Positions 34,101-45,928 of a DNA stretch of 64,000 nucleotides are shown here, in pieces; position 1 is the first letter of the stretch, and the number at the start of each line of letters is the position of its first letter. The notes under the pieces were generated by a model. The model did no database searches. It saw only the letters and a list, made by a program, of their open reading frames with translations, and had not been told where the DNA came from. Made by a program: the position numbers and the translations under genes. This stretch comes from Cylindrobasidium torrendii FP15055 ss-10 (lineage: Eukaryota > Basidiomycota > Agaricomycetes > Agaricales > Physalacriaceae): assembly GCA_000934385.1 (NCBI GenBank), contig KN880450.1:1-64000 (forward strand). Direction: 5' to 3'.

Positions 34101-36531
34101 GCAGACCGTGTAGATGCCGCATTGTGTGCATACACTACACGATGTAGCTCACAAATGTGCTTTGAGAGAAGATATCGGAGTACAGCGGTGGCTTGTGTGA
34201 AATCACATAGTAAAATTTTGAACCAATGTGAGCCCGAGTTTGGAAGGTGATCACTGCGCCACCGATGCGTCATGTTTCTCGAACGCGACGTGCACTCACA
34301 TTGGTTGAAAAATTAAGTCTATTCTCCTTTATCTCCGCCCACGCGTCTAACGCATTGTCAGGGTTCCTCCCGTTGAATGAAAAGGCCGTACCTATGGGTA
34401 CATATTGGGGCGTAAAGTATATCTACCAAAAGCGGCTTCTTTCCAGGATAATGTACGTAGAGCAACGATAAAACTCACTTACTACTAAGTAGATTACAGA
34501 CTGGGAAGATCTGTCTACTGGTGTGCAGCAGGACACAATGGATCATGGATGTAAGGGTTATTGAAGAGAGGCTGGCTACCTTCCGTCGGATCCCTATCGA
34601 GGACAAACCAAACGACTCGGAGGCGCGCAAACTTACATAAGGCGGATATTACTGGCCGGATGCAACGAGCCCCACGACACTCTGAATTTCGCGACTATAC
34701 ACCGTGTCTGGGCCCTGTCGATAGAAACCAGCGTTCATGATACCCGGACAAAATGCTGAATTGAGGCGCGGGCGGAGGCCGGGCACCGAACTCGCGCGCA
34801 TGCATGCGCGGTGTGTAAAATGGTCCTGATGTGGTCCTGGGTATGTTTGTTGTGCATTTTTGCCCGAATTCGGTTGGTACGGCGGCTGTTCGGGGTTGGC
34901 CGTGCATACTTGGCTATTTCGACGCCTCAAATGCCAATAACGGTATACATTGTACGTTGCTACGTTTTGGGCGACGTACCAAGCAGGTGATATGCACAAT
35001 GCAACAAAGCAGCGACAGACGTTGAGACGATCAGCTTTGGTCGGAACCGTCGGTCGGCATGGGCGTCCTTGCGTCGCATCAAATACTCTGTTTGCGTAGT
35101 CGCAGTCGGTGCTGCGTATATTCCTTGTCGACCGGTTGGATTATGTACGAGCCTGGTCGGAGCGGTTACGGGGTGGCTTGATGGTGGCAACTTGAAAGTC
35201 GTCCTGGCGGGCGTTCAACGGCACTGGGACTTGCAACTCGGTGTTGGTTACAAAATACATACGGCATGAGCAGAGGGTGTGGGGCATTGCCGTCGCCAAA
35301 ATCAGAGAGAGGGATCCGCTAACAGCCCAAAGGAAAAGTCCAAGCTTGAGCGAGGCTCCGGAGCCCCTGCAGGCTGCCGCAATCGTCCTTGGAGCGGCCA
35401 GGGAGCTAGCTGAGAGTGCCTATCCTAACGCTGCATGCCGCGATGTCGTTTTCTCGGTTGTTTCAATCATTGCATATTCTGCGTTATAGACCAGCAATAG
35501 GCTGAAATTCGGCATGGTAGACGTATAGGGACGCGCCTTCTATACACCGCGATGACGGGAAGCCGACACCCGAGCGGCCTATCACGTAGAGTGTTCGTAC
35601 ATTGTCATGAGCGCCCTAGTACGCAGCGACTTACAGCCCTCCTTGGGCAAAGAAAAGCACGAAGTCGTCGAGCGGAGCGCAAATCAGGCCCTGATGTTCG
35701 GCGATTGCCATATTTTTGTTTGTAGGGTTGGCTTGCCGCCGAAGCGCGTTGTGCGGGAGACGGGAATGAAACTGGAAACTTTAATCGAGAATCGCAGCGT
35801 GTGTGCGGGATGGAGGGCGGGATGCGAGTCCGACAGGGATCTTAGGCCTGCAAAGTCGATACCTTCTTGGAAATTGGAAACAGAAAACGAGAGCAAAAGG
35901 ACATGGCAGAATGCAGAAGGTAGCGGACGTGTTGCTTGCGGCATCGCAGCTTACATACCAGACAGTTGCGCGCCGCACGAGCGAAGTGCATGAGGCAGAC
36001 AAAAAATGAAATTGCCAACCCGGAATGTGATGTTCCTGGTGTGGAGAACGGGTGGCAAAACGCTCGAAATTGGCTCTGACGTTGTGGGCCGATACAGATG
36101 CGTACTATGCGGCAGATCGCGCCTTGTATTTTTGCGTGTTTTCGTTTCTGCGTGGGGGAAAAAAAGGCGCGCAATGCCGAGAAATTCGGGAGTCGCGTGC
36201 GGCGGACATGGAATTCGGAACGCGGGCGCCAGCGGGCCTCGGTGCAGGGCCGTTACAGGGGAATGTCCAAAAGTAGTTTAATTTATGAGCCAAAAGTGGC
36301 ATCCGTGACAAATTCTCTTTGGGATTACGTGGGCACACGCGAGGCAAAAACCGTGGGAAACCAGTTTCGGTCGTAGCAACCACAGGGCCTTTTGTGGGCA
36401 ACTCATTCTTAGCGTGCCATCAATCTATCCGCCCCTCTCCCTCGTCTTTCTCCGACCTCCCTCCATCCTCCCTCCTACCGACACCTGCTCTTCTCTATTT
36501 TTCGTTCTTTCCAACGTCTGTATAGCCAACC
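31102..36531. other. 5.4-kb gene-poor region
   Basis: No gene I can support. Open frames overlap in conflicting phases and lack recognisable domains. The longest is a minus-strand frame of 255 codons at 32197-32964, which is Cys-rich in its second half and matches nothing I know. A GAAGCTT-type heptamer repeat lies at 31542-31568. The right end must hold the promoter of the RGS gene, with a pyrimidine-rich stretch at about 36425-36530. Confidence 0.5.
31542..31568. repeat. GAAGCTT-like heptamer simple repeat
   Basis: Degenerate head-to-tail copies of TTGAAGC/TCGAAGC/TTGAGC. Similar runs lie at 39254-39278 and 47282-47302. Confidence 0.6.
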
Positions 36532-38642
36532 ATGCCTTCCGAAGATCCTCTCTCGCCTGCGTCGTCCCACATGATGAAAACCACAAAGCGCGGGCGGCCG
36601 TTCTTGAAGGTGCGTGATGGATTTCAGCGGGAGGACAACAGCATAATTGACGGATGAGCAGGACACGCTGGATCTGTTCGCTACGCTTATCGTTTCGCTG
36701 GAGCTGTCGACACACAAGCAATTCTTTCGTACATTCCCAAACTCGTTCTCGACGTGCGTGGTCCTTTCCGATATACCTGCTCACAACTCATCCTCCCCAG
36801 TGACGATGCGGCGGCGAATCTTGCATCCCTCAAGTTTTCGCAGTCAAATCGGGGGCCGGATCCCAGAGAACCATCACGCGTAGTAACGACCACGACGACC
36901 ACCACGTTTTCTATGACCCGCGACATGGCCAAGGCAATGTCGCAACACTTTATGGATGCCCGGCTGATAGAGAACGCTGCCGACCCGTCTTCCAACCTGT
37001 TCAAGGACAGGGGTGTATACGTCCTGACGCCGAAAGGCCTCCATGTCCTGGAGCGGTTTATCTCAAAGAACGGAATCAGCTCAGACCACCTCCAGCAAGT
37101 GTTCGTCTCCCAGCCCATTTGTGTCAAGCTGCTGCATCTCGAACGACGCTCCGCTGATGACGAGATCATTGTGACCCAATCCGTCATCACGGCCCTCTTC
37201 CGACGGTTCGTTGGCCGCGCGCCGAATTACTCCCAGTCGACTCAGCCGGTTACGGACCCCTTCGCAAAGTACAATGAGCGCGCCAGAGGCTGCACCCTCA
37301 TGGATGTCACCGAAAAGGCTCAGCCTCTCCTTGGCAAGTCCCAGCAGACTCACAAGTACTGCTTTGCCGCCGTCACCGCCCTCGAGTGGCTATGTGACTT
37401 CACGTCGGTTGTAGGCCGTGAGGAGGCTGCAGAAATGGCTGCGCAGTTCGTCCGGTTTGGCCTCATCACTTTGGTCAGCGACAAGCGCAAGAACAACGAC
37501 TCGGCTATCATCTTCACCGTGCGCGGTTCAACACCTGGCGGCAATTCTCCTGTGACTGTGCGTACTGTGAATCACTGAAAACGTCTACTAACTTCGCCGT
37601 AGCAACAAGGAGAATTCCGCTGCACACCCAAGGCTATCTATCGCATTACGGACGAGGGAAGGCGTGTCGCCCACTGGGACCATCGGCTCGATTCTCCCAG
37701 CGCATCGTCGGCCAATTTATCGACGGAGAGGTCGTCTGTGGATAAGGGTGAGCACCCCGATAAGAAGTCTGGTGACGCCAAGATTCACCGCCGCATTTCG
37801 ATGGCAGAAAAGCTCAACGCGGCCTATGACCATGGCGAAAAGAAGAACCAAAAGGAGTCCAACGCAGAGCGCCTCCGCTACATCTTGGAGGAACCCGGCT
37901 TGCGCTCCCTCTTCCGCGAATTCCTGCGTACCAACTTCTGCGAAGAAAACCTTTCCTTCTGGCTGGACGTGGACGACTTCAAGCGCAAGTTTGGCGTCAC
38001 TTCCTCTGCTGTCGCCTCTTCCGTTCGAGGTGCAGGAGTCAAGGGCACGCCAGGACAACAGGCGATGGAGCGTCATCACGAAGCTCTCATCAACACGGCC
38101 TTCCTCATCTACCATACCTATCTTGCGCCGTCAAGTCAATGCGAGCTCAACATCGATCACGGCCTCCGAAACGAATTGTCCAAGTATCTCGAGGATGCCG
38201 TGACAAACTTGACGGGCAAGTCTACGTTCACGGGTCGTGTCGAGCCGGAGCAGGCTGCCGCATTCAACGCGACGCAGCTTCAGACCATGATTCGGTTGTA
38301 CGAGCGCATCCAAACGCACGTATTCCGTCTGATGGCGACCGACTCTGTCCCGAGGGTGCGTGTCAGTCCTTTCGTCTGGTCGTTTGATTGACATCTCTAC
38401 AGTTCATCAAGACTCCGAAGTTCCTCGCGATGCGCAACTGGGTTGATGACTTTGACCCGAACGATGATGATGTACGGCTGCTGCCCAGCGCACCGTCGCA
38501 GCCGCCGGGTTTGGGTGGAGAAGAAGTAGGCGGGGCTTACATCACAATCTCGCAACAGGGTAGCGAGAGGCAACAAAATCTGCACCGCCAGGAGCAGCAG
38601 TCGGGGCAGGGCTCCGGCTCACCCGCACCGGCGTCGCCATAG
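36532..38642 (+). CDS. DEP-DEP-RGS regulator of G-protein signalling (Sst2/FlbA/Thn1 type)
   Basis: A GTPase-activating protein for heterotrimeric G alpha subunits. In other fungi it damps pheromone and growth signalling. Exons are 36532-36609, 36662-36753, 36801-37557, 37603-38355 and 38403-38642, giving 639 aa. A first DEP domain (about 27-140) starts DTLDLFATLIVSLELSTHKQ. A second (about 220-300) contains YCFAAVTALEWLCDFTSVVG and AAQFVRFGLITLVSD. The RGS domain (about 400-555) reads RYILEEPGLRSLFREFL, then NFCEENLSFWLDVDDF. A loop inside the RGS domain (about 40 residues around VRGAGVKGTPGQQ) is typical of fungal members. The C-terminal tail is Gln/Ser/Pro-rich. Schizophyllum Thn1 is the basidiomycete model. 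Confidence 0.95.
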
Positions 38643-39342
38643 GACGACAGTTCGCTGTGCGTTTCTCCATAGCATGGTTGGTTTCTGCGGACGATCACGG
38701 GCTTTTCTTCTGTTGCATGCTCTCACTACCTCATATGCGCATCTTTCTCCATCTTCAAATTCATTGGCATGACAGTGACCCGGGGGGTCGACTCCATTAT
38801 ATTCTTCCTGCCCTAATCGCGTTTTCTCTCTGTTTTTTCACTTATGTTATTGCAACTGGCACACCTCCAAGCCATCTCTACTCCCCATCCTGGCCATTGC
38901 CCCCTCTCCCTCTCCCGCCCACACTACGTACGCCGGTCATCGCATTGAAACTGTAATCGTGTAGGTATCTTACTTGCGCCCCTCTGCTATACGTACACGC
39001 AAGGGTAGCTATTATCGCTTAATAACACGCTCCGGCGGCTTTTTACAATACAAGGATTTTGCATGTACAACTTCTGGATGCATGCGTGAATTTACGTGCT
39101 CTAACTGATAGGCCTGGCGTGGTCGAGCTTGTTCTTTCGGCGACTTGTGTGCCAGCGGTCAATTTTGGTCAAAGAAACCTTGTTGAGCAACCCTTTCGTG
39201 AGCCCTACATGAGAACGCTTGACAGGTTGAGGATGTTTCTTGAAGCCACGCTCGAAGCTTGAAGCTTGAAGCTTGAAGGTTCAGTCAATGATGTCGATGA
39301 ATACTTGTCAAGGATGATCGAACGTCTCTGCAATTAACCACC
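38643..39342. other. Intergenic region
   Basis: A 700-bp stretch without a supported gene. It contains the heptamer repeat at 39254-39278. Confidence 0.5.
39254..39278. repeat. GAAGCTT heptamer simple repeat
   Basis: Three perfect tandem GAAGCTT units followed by GAAG, about 65 bp upstream of the next gene. Confidence 0.85.
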
Positions 39343-40678
39343 ATGGACCTCACTGTACGCCGAGCATTGTTTAGTCAAGGCCTACGCATTGAAATTGCGA
39401 CGCGTAGAACACGGAAACCGTGCAGGCGCTCCTAGCCACTCTGGGTCAATCCCAAGAGTGGAGGAACGCGGCGACGTTACATGACAGCGCTGGAGGACGT
39501 CAAGAGTCTGGATCGCACAACGAGTGGAACAATACACCACAAGCATCGGGCTCGTATGAACCATACCAAGGGGTATCACAGGATACAAATCCGTCAAGAC
39601 CCAACCCGTGGACTCAAGAGCCGAATGTGCCAAGCGCGGTGAACGCGTCTCAGCCTTCAGTTGCGAGTTTACTCGCGCAGCTCAATGTGCCTACAACAAG
39701 TGGATCTCTGCCAACGAGCCCGGCCTTTGCGTACGGGGACCAGTGGCAGCAGGTCCCGGGGCCGTCGAACTATGCGACGGATCCATATGAGCCTCAGACT
39801 ATGTCGTTTGACCAACCCCAGTCGAGCAATGACTTCAGTGAATACGGCACAACGAGTATGGATGATGGCTTTCGTAGCGAACAATCAATACAAGATGATA
39901 GGCGCAAGTATTCGTATAAACAGGCGCTTCCTATCATTGGGGAATTGGCGCAAGATGAGGCGTTCGTAGAGGCAATCAACCAGGTATGCGCATTTGTCTG
40001 CATTTCCCGGCCCTTGTCATCCTCTCCCTTTGCGGGTCTACTCCACCGAGCTTCTGGAGGCCCTCAACACTGGCAGTTTCACCTTGCTGAAAGGATAGCA
40101 TGAATCCCCGCTCTCTGTCACCTCTTCTTCGTTCTGAGAACTCGGGCACCTTGCTGATAACTACACCAAGATGAAGAAGGAGCAGAATGACTTGGAGAAG
40201 CTGTTGCATAGCCAGCGCAGGGAAATCACCACCATGCATGAGGGGAAGGTCAAGGTCGCAAAGCAACGGTAAGCGACCACCTTCTCCGAGTCCATGAGCG
40301 TCTTTCCTCATCTTCTGCTTGCCAGAGCGAATATAGTCGGACAACCAATAACTAGACATGATGCACTGGTGAATAAACACTCGTTGCAGGCATCCTCTGG
40401 CCCGCTTCAACGAAACCTAACTTGAGATGCGCAGATGCTCAACGACAACTGGAAGAAAGCCCTCGCCAAGTTTGACCGGGAAAAGGTGCTTCCCTTATGG
40501 GATGATTTGGTGTCTCGACAACAACAAAAGCTGGAAAAGATGGGTGTCCCGACGATGTTCGAGACACAGGAGCAGGATGAACGCGAGGTCAGTGGTGCTT
40601 GTGCTTGACCTAGCCCTCATTGATGATTCGACATAGAAACAACAGAAGCTTGTCAAGGTTATGGAAAACCTTGTCTAA
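39343..40678 (+). CDS. Conserved hypothetical coiled-coil protein
   Basis: A 307-aa protein of unknown function. Exons are 39343-39354, 39408-39983, 40171-40268, 40326-40368, 40435-40587 and 40637-40678. The second intron is unusually long at 187 bp. The N-terminal half is Gln/Ser/Pro-rich and probably disordered. The C-terminal half is charged and helical (KQALPIIGELAQDEAFVEAI, MKKEQNDLEKLLHSQRREI, LNDNWKKALAKFDREKVLP, WDDLVSRQQQKLEKMGVPTM). All joins stay in frame, and the helical part resembles a family I believe is conserved in basidiomycetes, but I cannot name it. There is no signal peptide or membrane helix. Confidence 0.8.
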
Positions 40679-40920
40679 CCGCTGCTCGCCGTCAACCCGG
40701 TCAACTCTTCGCTTGAATTGAACACGACCTCGTAGCCTATGCGCGAGTTGTTCTGTCCTAATCGACTGTCCACAATGGCAAAGGTTTTGCAGTACATGAA
40801 ATCCATTTACATATATCTCAGACCTTCGTGTCGAGTGAGTACAAACGTTTGACACTAATGAATAACCAAATATCGAATGTCTGTCCACGACCGTAGCAAA
40901 TGGAATCCCACGTCCTTGCC

Positions 40921-41989
40921 TCAAAGCTCGCTCTTGTCCTTACCCTTCTTCGCTTTCCCCTTGACTGCTGTGCGTTCGGCTGTGTCCTTTTTGGGACCCT
41001 GGTCGTTGGCCTTCTTGGGCTTGCAGGGCTCAGGAATTGGAGAGGCAGGGTCGATGGGTTTGTGCAAGACACGGCCAACCTTGCGATAATCTTTGTGGTC
41101 ACGGTAGAACTCCTTCCAGTGGTTTACACCCTGTGGAAATATGAGCATTTGCATGACGGCTTTGGCATGGGGAGAGCAAGGATATGCCTGGTCTTATCGA
41201 GAGACTGGATGTCTAGACGGGATGTGGACTGTAACGAGCACTTGCCTTCAATTCGGCTTCGGTCAGCCCACGCAAATCGTGTGTTCTGTGTGTCTGGAAA
41301 CATCCAGTACCAAAAGCCCGCGCCGCATCGGTACCAGCGCTAGAAGGATAATGTGAGCTATAAGCGGACCGCAGGCAGCAATGAGCACGCACAAATGGTT
41401 ATATGACCCTCCTGGCTGATATGCCCTCCCATTTGTCACATCATAAACCTCTCCATCTATTGCCAGATAAATAGGCCGCCCAGGTCTTGAGCCGTCGAAT
41501 TCGGCTAGTTGAGTCTCCGTGAACAGATGTTGGGAAGGTCCTGGCAAATACGTCTTGAGCTGCACCCACTTGCCGTCGTATTCCCATGTGTAGCTTCCCA
41601 CCAGGAATTTGCCCGCAAGAGAGGTTAGCAGGATAGCATAGACAACCCACTTGAGGATGGTGAATATGCCAATGTCGACTTCTGCGGTAGGATCTCGTTC
41701 CTCAGGCCCAACGTCTTCGCCATTGGCTATCCGTTTCTCGCGTTCGGCCTGGCGTTTCTCCCATGCTTCGTGTTCGCGGGTTTGCTGTTTACGATAGCGC
41801 TGGTAGCTGTGACAGGCCAATTGGAATCGAATGATTGGGTGGAGAAACTGCAAATGCGCACGATAGGAATGGTTTGTTGGCAGCCTTGTCCGCTACCTTG
41901 CGATCTGGGATGGAAGGGTCGTCGACCATGGGTGTACCCTCTGGTTCACGATAGGCGGACGTCTTATCTCTGCTCAGAACCCAGGACAT
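40921..41989 (-). CDS. Membrane-anchored cytochrome b5-like (MAPR family) protein
   Basis: A 281-aa protein. Minus-strand exons are 41862-41989, 41393-41806, 41246-41339 and 40921-41130. A charged N-terminus leads to one membrane helix (about 88-112, IGIFTILKWVVYAILLTSLAG) and a cytochrome b5-like heme/steroid-binding domain (TETQLAEFDGSRPGRPIYLA, then GEVYDVTNGRAYQPGGSY, then GVDAARAF-like AGTDAARAFG). The tail is Lys-rich. MAPR relatives (PGRMC/Dap1) bind heme and support P450 enzymes; that role here is inference. The third intron (41131-41245) starts with GCAAGT and is a GC-AG intron; no GT donor keeps the frame into GVNHWKEFYRDHKDY. The gene is divergent from bystin. Confidence 0.9.
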
Positions 41990-42337
41990 GTCGGGAGATA
42001 CTGAGCGTAGAAGTGGTTGGTAATGGACCAGATGTCGTGGCTTGGAGGATAATTAAGGAAACACGTCGATCGGAAGGGCGGTACTAATTCCCCATCTGGT
42101 GAGAAATTCCGACAAGTTGCCACCGTCGTAAGGCTCCCTCAGACATGGAACTGGTTGGAGTTATATCAGAACTAGAATTATCACGTATTTTGAGCAATTT
42201 TCCGGGGGTTATCATGTCCAGAGACGCTCCCTGCAACTTTGTTGCTCGCAATGCATGATGGGCTATAGCTAATAACTCCGATGATCAGCGATCGAAAAAG
42301 ATTCAACTGGTTCCAAGTTACTTTGCCCTTTACAATC
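41990..42337. promoter_or_regulatory. Shared upstream region of MAPR-like gene and bystin
   Basis: A 348-bp divergent spacer with no obvious TATA box. Confidence 0.4.
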
Positions 42338-43900
42338 ATGCCCCGCGTTCAAAAGCCCTCCAAGTCCAGACACGATCCCTTACATGTGCAACTTGAAGGA
42401 GACAACGAAGTTGCGAAGTTTGGTCGGGTTTCGCAGATAGCAAAGCGCAGGAAATCCGCGAACCAGGATGGCGCGGCTGAGGAGGAAGATGAAGTGCGTT
42501 TTCATGTTACGAAATGTACCTCGATGCTTACAATGCTGCTCATAGGTTATTTTGGACCCCAAAACGTCGAAGCGGATCTTCGAGCTCGCACGGAATCAAC
42601 GGGAAGAGCTCGGTCTTGACGGCAAGGATGAGATGCCCGAAGACGAGCCCAGCACTTCGTCATTCCAACAGCCACGGATGGACCTAGACGATGATGATGA
42701 AGACGAAGATGATGATGACCTGCGTGGGGTAGCTGATGAGGCTGAGGAGGAAATATTCGTGCGTTCAATAGTCCGGTCCATTCACAGATTTTGACCTGAT
42801 ATGTATCACAGGAAATAGACGAAGGAGATGTCGAGGCACTAGAAGCACTCTTACCTGCCAATAGAGGGGAGCGCCAGACACTAGCCGACCTCATATTCTC
42901 CAAGATTGACGCAGCAGAAAGTCACCAAAATGCCGCCGTCATACAGAGAGTAAAACAAGGTGAATATCATTTGTGCTCTTCGCGATATCATTCCACTCAC
43001 GCCATGAAGACCCGAATAATATGGATCCGACTTTGGGATTGGATCCAAGGGTTGTTGAGATGTATACAAAGTAGGCCATTCTACAATTTCCTGATTAGTA
43101 AATTGACCATTACCAGGGCTGGCATGTTGCTCAAAGGTTATCGCTCTGGTCCACTTCCTAAGCCAGTCAAGGTCATCCCATCACTACCAGCTTGGGCCCG
43201 CATGCTCGCCCTTACATCGCCAGAAGATTGGTCCCCACATGCAGTATTCGCCACTACTCGCATCTTCATCTCTAGCATGAAGCCAGACCAGGCGCAACTG
43301 TTCCTCAATAAAGTCGTTCTGGAATCTGTACGCAACGATATACAGGAGAACAAAAAGCTCAACGTCCACCACTATGCTGCGCTCAAGCGCGGGCTCTACA
43401 AGCCTGGCGCATTCTTCAAGGGCGTCATCTTCCCTTTGCTCGACGATGGCTGTACCTTGAAGGAGGCTGCCATTGTTGCCTCTGTCCTTGCTCGCACGAA
43501 GATTCCTGTCCTACACTCATCCGCCGCCCTCCTGCGCATCGCCGACATGGAATACAGCGGTCCCAACTCCCTTTTCATTCGTGTTCTCATCGACAAGAAA
43601 TACGAACTGCCGTACAAAGTGGTCGACTCCATCGTTTATCACTTCATCCGCTTGTCGAACACATACAAAGCCAGCAAGCGCGGAGATGCGGACAAGTTGC
43701 CTGTGCTCTGGCATCAATCCCTTCTTGTGTTTGTGCAACGATATGCGTCTGATTTGACGCCTGACCAAAAGGACGCCTTGTTGGATGTCATTCGCGCGAC
43801 GCCCCACCCTCAAATCGGCCCAGAAGTCAGGCGGGAGTTGATTACCTCTGTGGTGAGAGGTGCACCCCGGGATGAGGTCGAAGACGTGGAAATGGCATGA
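42338..43900 (+). CDS. ENP1: Bystin (Enp1), 40S ribosome biogenesis factor
   Basis: A nucleolar/cytoplasmic assembly factor needed for 18S rRNA processing and 40S maturation. Exons are 42338-42493, 42546-42758, 42812-42959, 43010-43070 and 43117-43900, giving 453 aa. The N-terminus MPRVQKPSKSRHDPL and an acidic Asp/Glu tract are typical. The conserved bystin core follows: YRSGPLPKPVKVIPSLPAW, PEDWSPHAVFATTRIF, HHYAALKRGLYKPGAFFKG, IPVLHSSAALLRIADMEYSG and LPVLWHQSLLVFVQRY. All joins are in frame. It lies next to RSA3, which acts in 60S assembly. Confidence 0.97.
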
Positions 43901-44182
43901 AATAGTCGGCGGCCGTGACCGCGAACTGTATGTATGTATATGTAGTCTCTAGTTTCCGGTCCTTTCAGCAGGCGTAAAATTACAAAAATCGGGACGAATG
44001 TAGCCTTGATTATCGTGAATTTTCCGTAGTTTTCCACCTACGAACGAACTGTCGAAAACTTTGTTGTTGAAATTGGGCGCGCCAAAATGTCAATGAGTGT
44101 AGTAGTCGATCGCGATCAACACCATAGTCGGAATCTATAGCATCGGTTTGACCGCTTTTTGCGTCCAACAACCTCGTCGAAT

Positions 44183-44797
44183 ATGGCAGCCACGACAGCC
44201 AACCCAGCGCCCAAAAGAAGAACCAGGAAGCGAAAGAGACGTGCATCTATCAGCTCATCTTCGTCTTCGAGCGACTCGTCGGACTCGGACGATGCACCAC
44301 CACCACCAAAACCTTTGCCGAAGGCCGCGGCACCAGTGGAGAGCTCAGACTCTGAAGACTCTTCTTCTTCTTCGTCCTCGTCGTCTGAATCTGACTCGGA
44401 TGTGCCGGTACCCTCGAAAACCGCTGGATTGACGGCAGACCCTGCAAAATCCCAAAGACCCCGACGAACACCGTCACCATCCCCTCCACCTGCTGAAATA
44501 CCCTCCTTTATACCTGCGACTGAGTCAACACCGGGAACATCAGAAGACGAACTCAAGTCCAAATTCCGTACCTTCTGGATGGCCACGGTCGCAGATGGCT
44601 TCCGCGATGATTTGGAGGAAATTCGCAAGGTGTGTCTGGCTATAACGGCGTTTGCCATTTGTTCTCACACGTCCAATCAGGAGTCCAACCTTGGAAAATC
44701 CAGACTCGAGATGCTTATTGACTCTTTGGCCAGTGGCACAGAGGTGTTCTCGACACATGAGATGGAGATAGCTATGAGCAGCGGGGATCGTCAATAG
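44183..44797 (+). CDS. RSA3: Ribosome assembly protein 3 (RSA3)
   Basis: A small nucleolar protein of pre-60S particles, 187 aa. Exons are 44183-44629 and 44681-44797. The first two thirds are basic, then Ser/Asp-rich low complexity. The conserved C-terminal domain reads LKSKFRTFWMATVADGFRDD, LEEIRKESNL, then LEMLIDSLASGTEVFS, as in the RSA3 family. The start MAATTANPAPKRRTRKRKRR gives a strong nuclear/nucleolar signal. Confidence 0.9.
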   Translation: MAATTANPAPKRRTRKRKRRASISSSSSSSDSSDSDDAPPPPKPLPKAAAPVESSDSEDSSSSSSSSSESDSDVPVPSKTAGLTADPAKSQRPRRTPSPSPPPAEIPSFIPATESTPGTSEDELKSKFRTFWMATVADGFRDDLEEIRKVCLAITAFAICSHTSNQESNLGKSRLEMLIDSLASGTEVFSTHEMEIAMSSGDRQ

Positions 44798-45197
44798 GCC
44801 TACTTCTATCCGGTCCAGAAAGGCTGGGAAGTCGAATTAGAGTCGTGTTTTTCGGCTTGTGCATCCCGTTTCTGTCTCGCCAACGTCAGTTAGAAGGCAG
44901 CGCCCGCATGTTCCAATGGTCTTCTCAGCTCAACTCCGTCTAGCCCGACGGTGTGTGCTCTCGTCTTTCCTTCTTTGAGGGTCATTCATTTGTCCCTCAT
45001 GACTGGCATTCCTTACCCGTGAGAGACAGAGTCTGTTTTACAAGCAACAGCTGACGCTGGCTACTATGAAGTTCTAAGAACCTGCGTAGACCGCTCGGCG
45101 TTGACTGTCCGTTTTCTCGACTATAAAAGATGTCCAATAGCTTGAAGTGAAACTTATCGTCTCAGCCAGTCCCCCACCAGCTCAGATAACTTTCACC
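44798..45197. other. Intergenic region with cerato-platanin promoter
   Basis: A 400-bp stretch. A TATA box at 45122 is the only clear element. Confidence 0.5.
45122..45128 (+). promoter_or_regulatory. TATA box
   Basis: TATAAAA lies 76 bp upstream of the ATG at 45198. Confidence 0.65.
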
Positions 45198-45629
45198 ATG
45201 TCGTTCTTCTTCGCCACTATCTTCACCAGTGTTCTTCTTGCCGTCACCAAGGCAGACACCCTTGGTTACGACGATGCGTACGGAAATGCTGGCGCCAGCC
45301 TCCAAGACGTCGCCTGCTCTACCGGCTCAAACGGCCTCATCACCAAAGGATTCAACACATTTGGCGACCTTCCAACCTTCCCTGCCATTGGGTCTGCCTA
45401 CGTCGTCGATGACTGGAATTCAGCCGGATGTGGGACCTGCTGGAACCTGGAATACACGAACAGTACCGGGCAGAAGCTGAGCATCACGTTCACTGCGATT
45501 GATGTGAGCGGCGGGGGATTTTACACCAGCGTGAACTCGTTGGACTATCTGACGGGAGGCAACGGAGAGCAATGGGGCGTCATCGATGTCACTGCTACAG
45601 AGGTGGATGCGTCTGCTTGTGGGTTGTGA
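45198..45629 (+). CDS. Cerato-platanin family secreted protein (copy 1)
   Basis: A 143-aa intronless secreted protein. The signal peptide spans residues 1 to about 19 (MSFFFATIFTSVLLAVTKA). The mature domain has the four family cysteines (DVACSTG, GCGTCW, and SACGL at the C-terminus) and the core GLITKGFNTFGDLPTFPAIG, then ITFTAIDVSGGGFYTSVNSL. Cerato-platanins are small expansin-like beta-barrel proteins found in fungal walls and culture filtrates. They bind chitin oligomers, form surface layers and can elicit plant responses. The frame extends upstream to a GTG at 45147, but the ATG at 45198 begins the signal peptide. A close paralogue lies at 47670. Confidence 0.97.
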   Translation: MSFFFATIFTSVLLAVTKADTLGYDDAYGNAGASLQDVACSTGSNGLITKGFNTFGDLPTFPAIGSAYVVDDWNSAGCGTCWNLEYTNSTGQKLSITFTAIDVSGGGFYTSVNSLDYLTGGNGEQWGVIDVTATEVDASACGL

Positions 45630-45928
45630 GCGGCTTCCACCACAAAACAAAACAGGACTTTGGACAATTGTAACACGTATAACTGTAAGCCTGTGTAACG
45701 GAAAATGGTGTTTATGGCTTGGACATTGCAGTGTAATCTCGTAGACTAGCTGTAATGTTATTCTTCGAACAGTTTTTTCGGTTCGCAAGGAATTGCAAAC
45801 TAAGAAGTGGGACTGATCGCTTTTTATTGGCGCCGGTAGATCGTGAAGATGGTGAAACACAGCATGACTCTTTCCTTCATTACACTCCCTCTTGATACTG
45901 CTATCATTGATTTCTTCCTCTTCAACCG

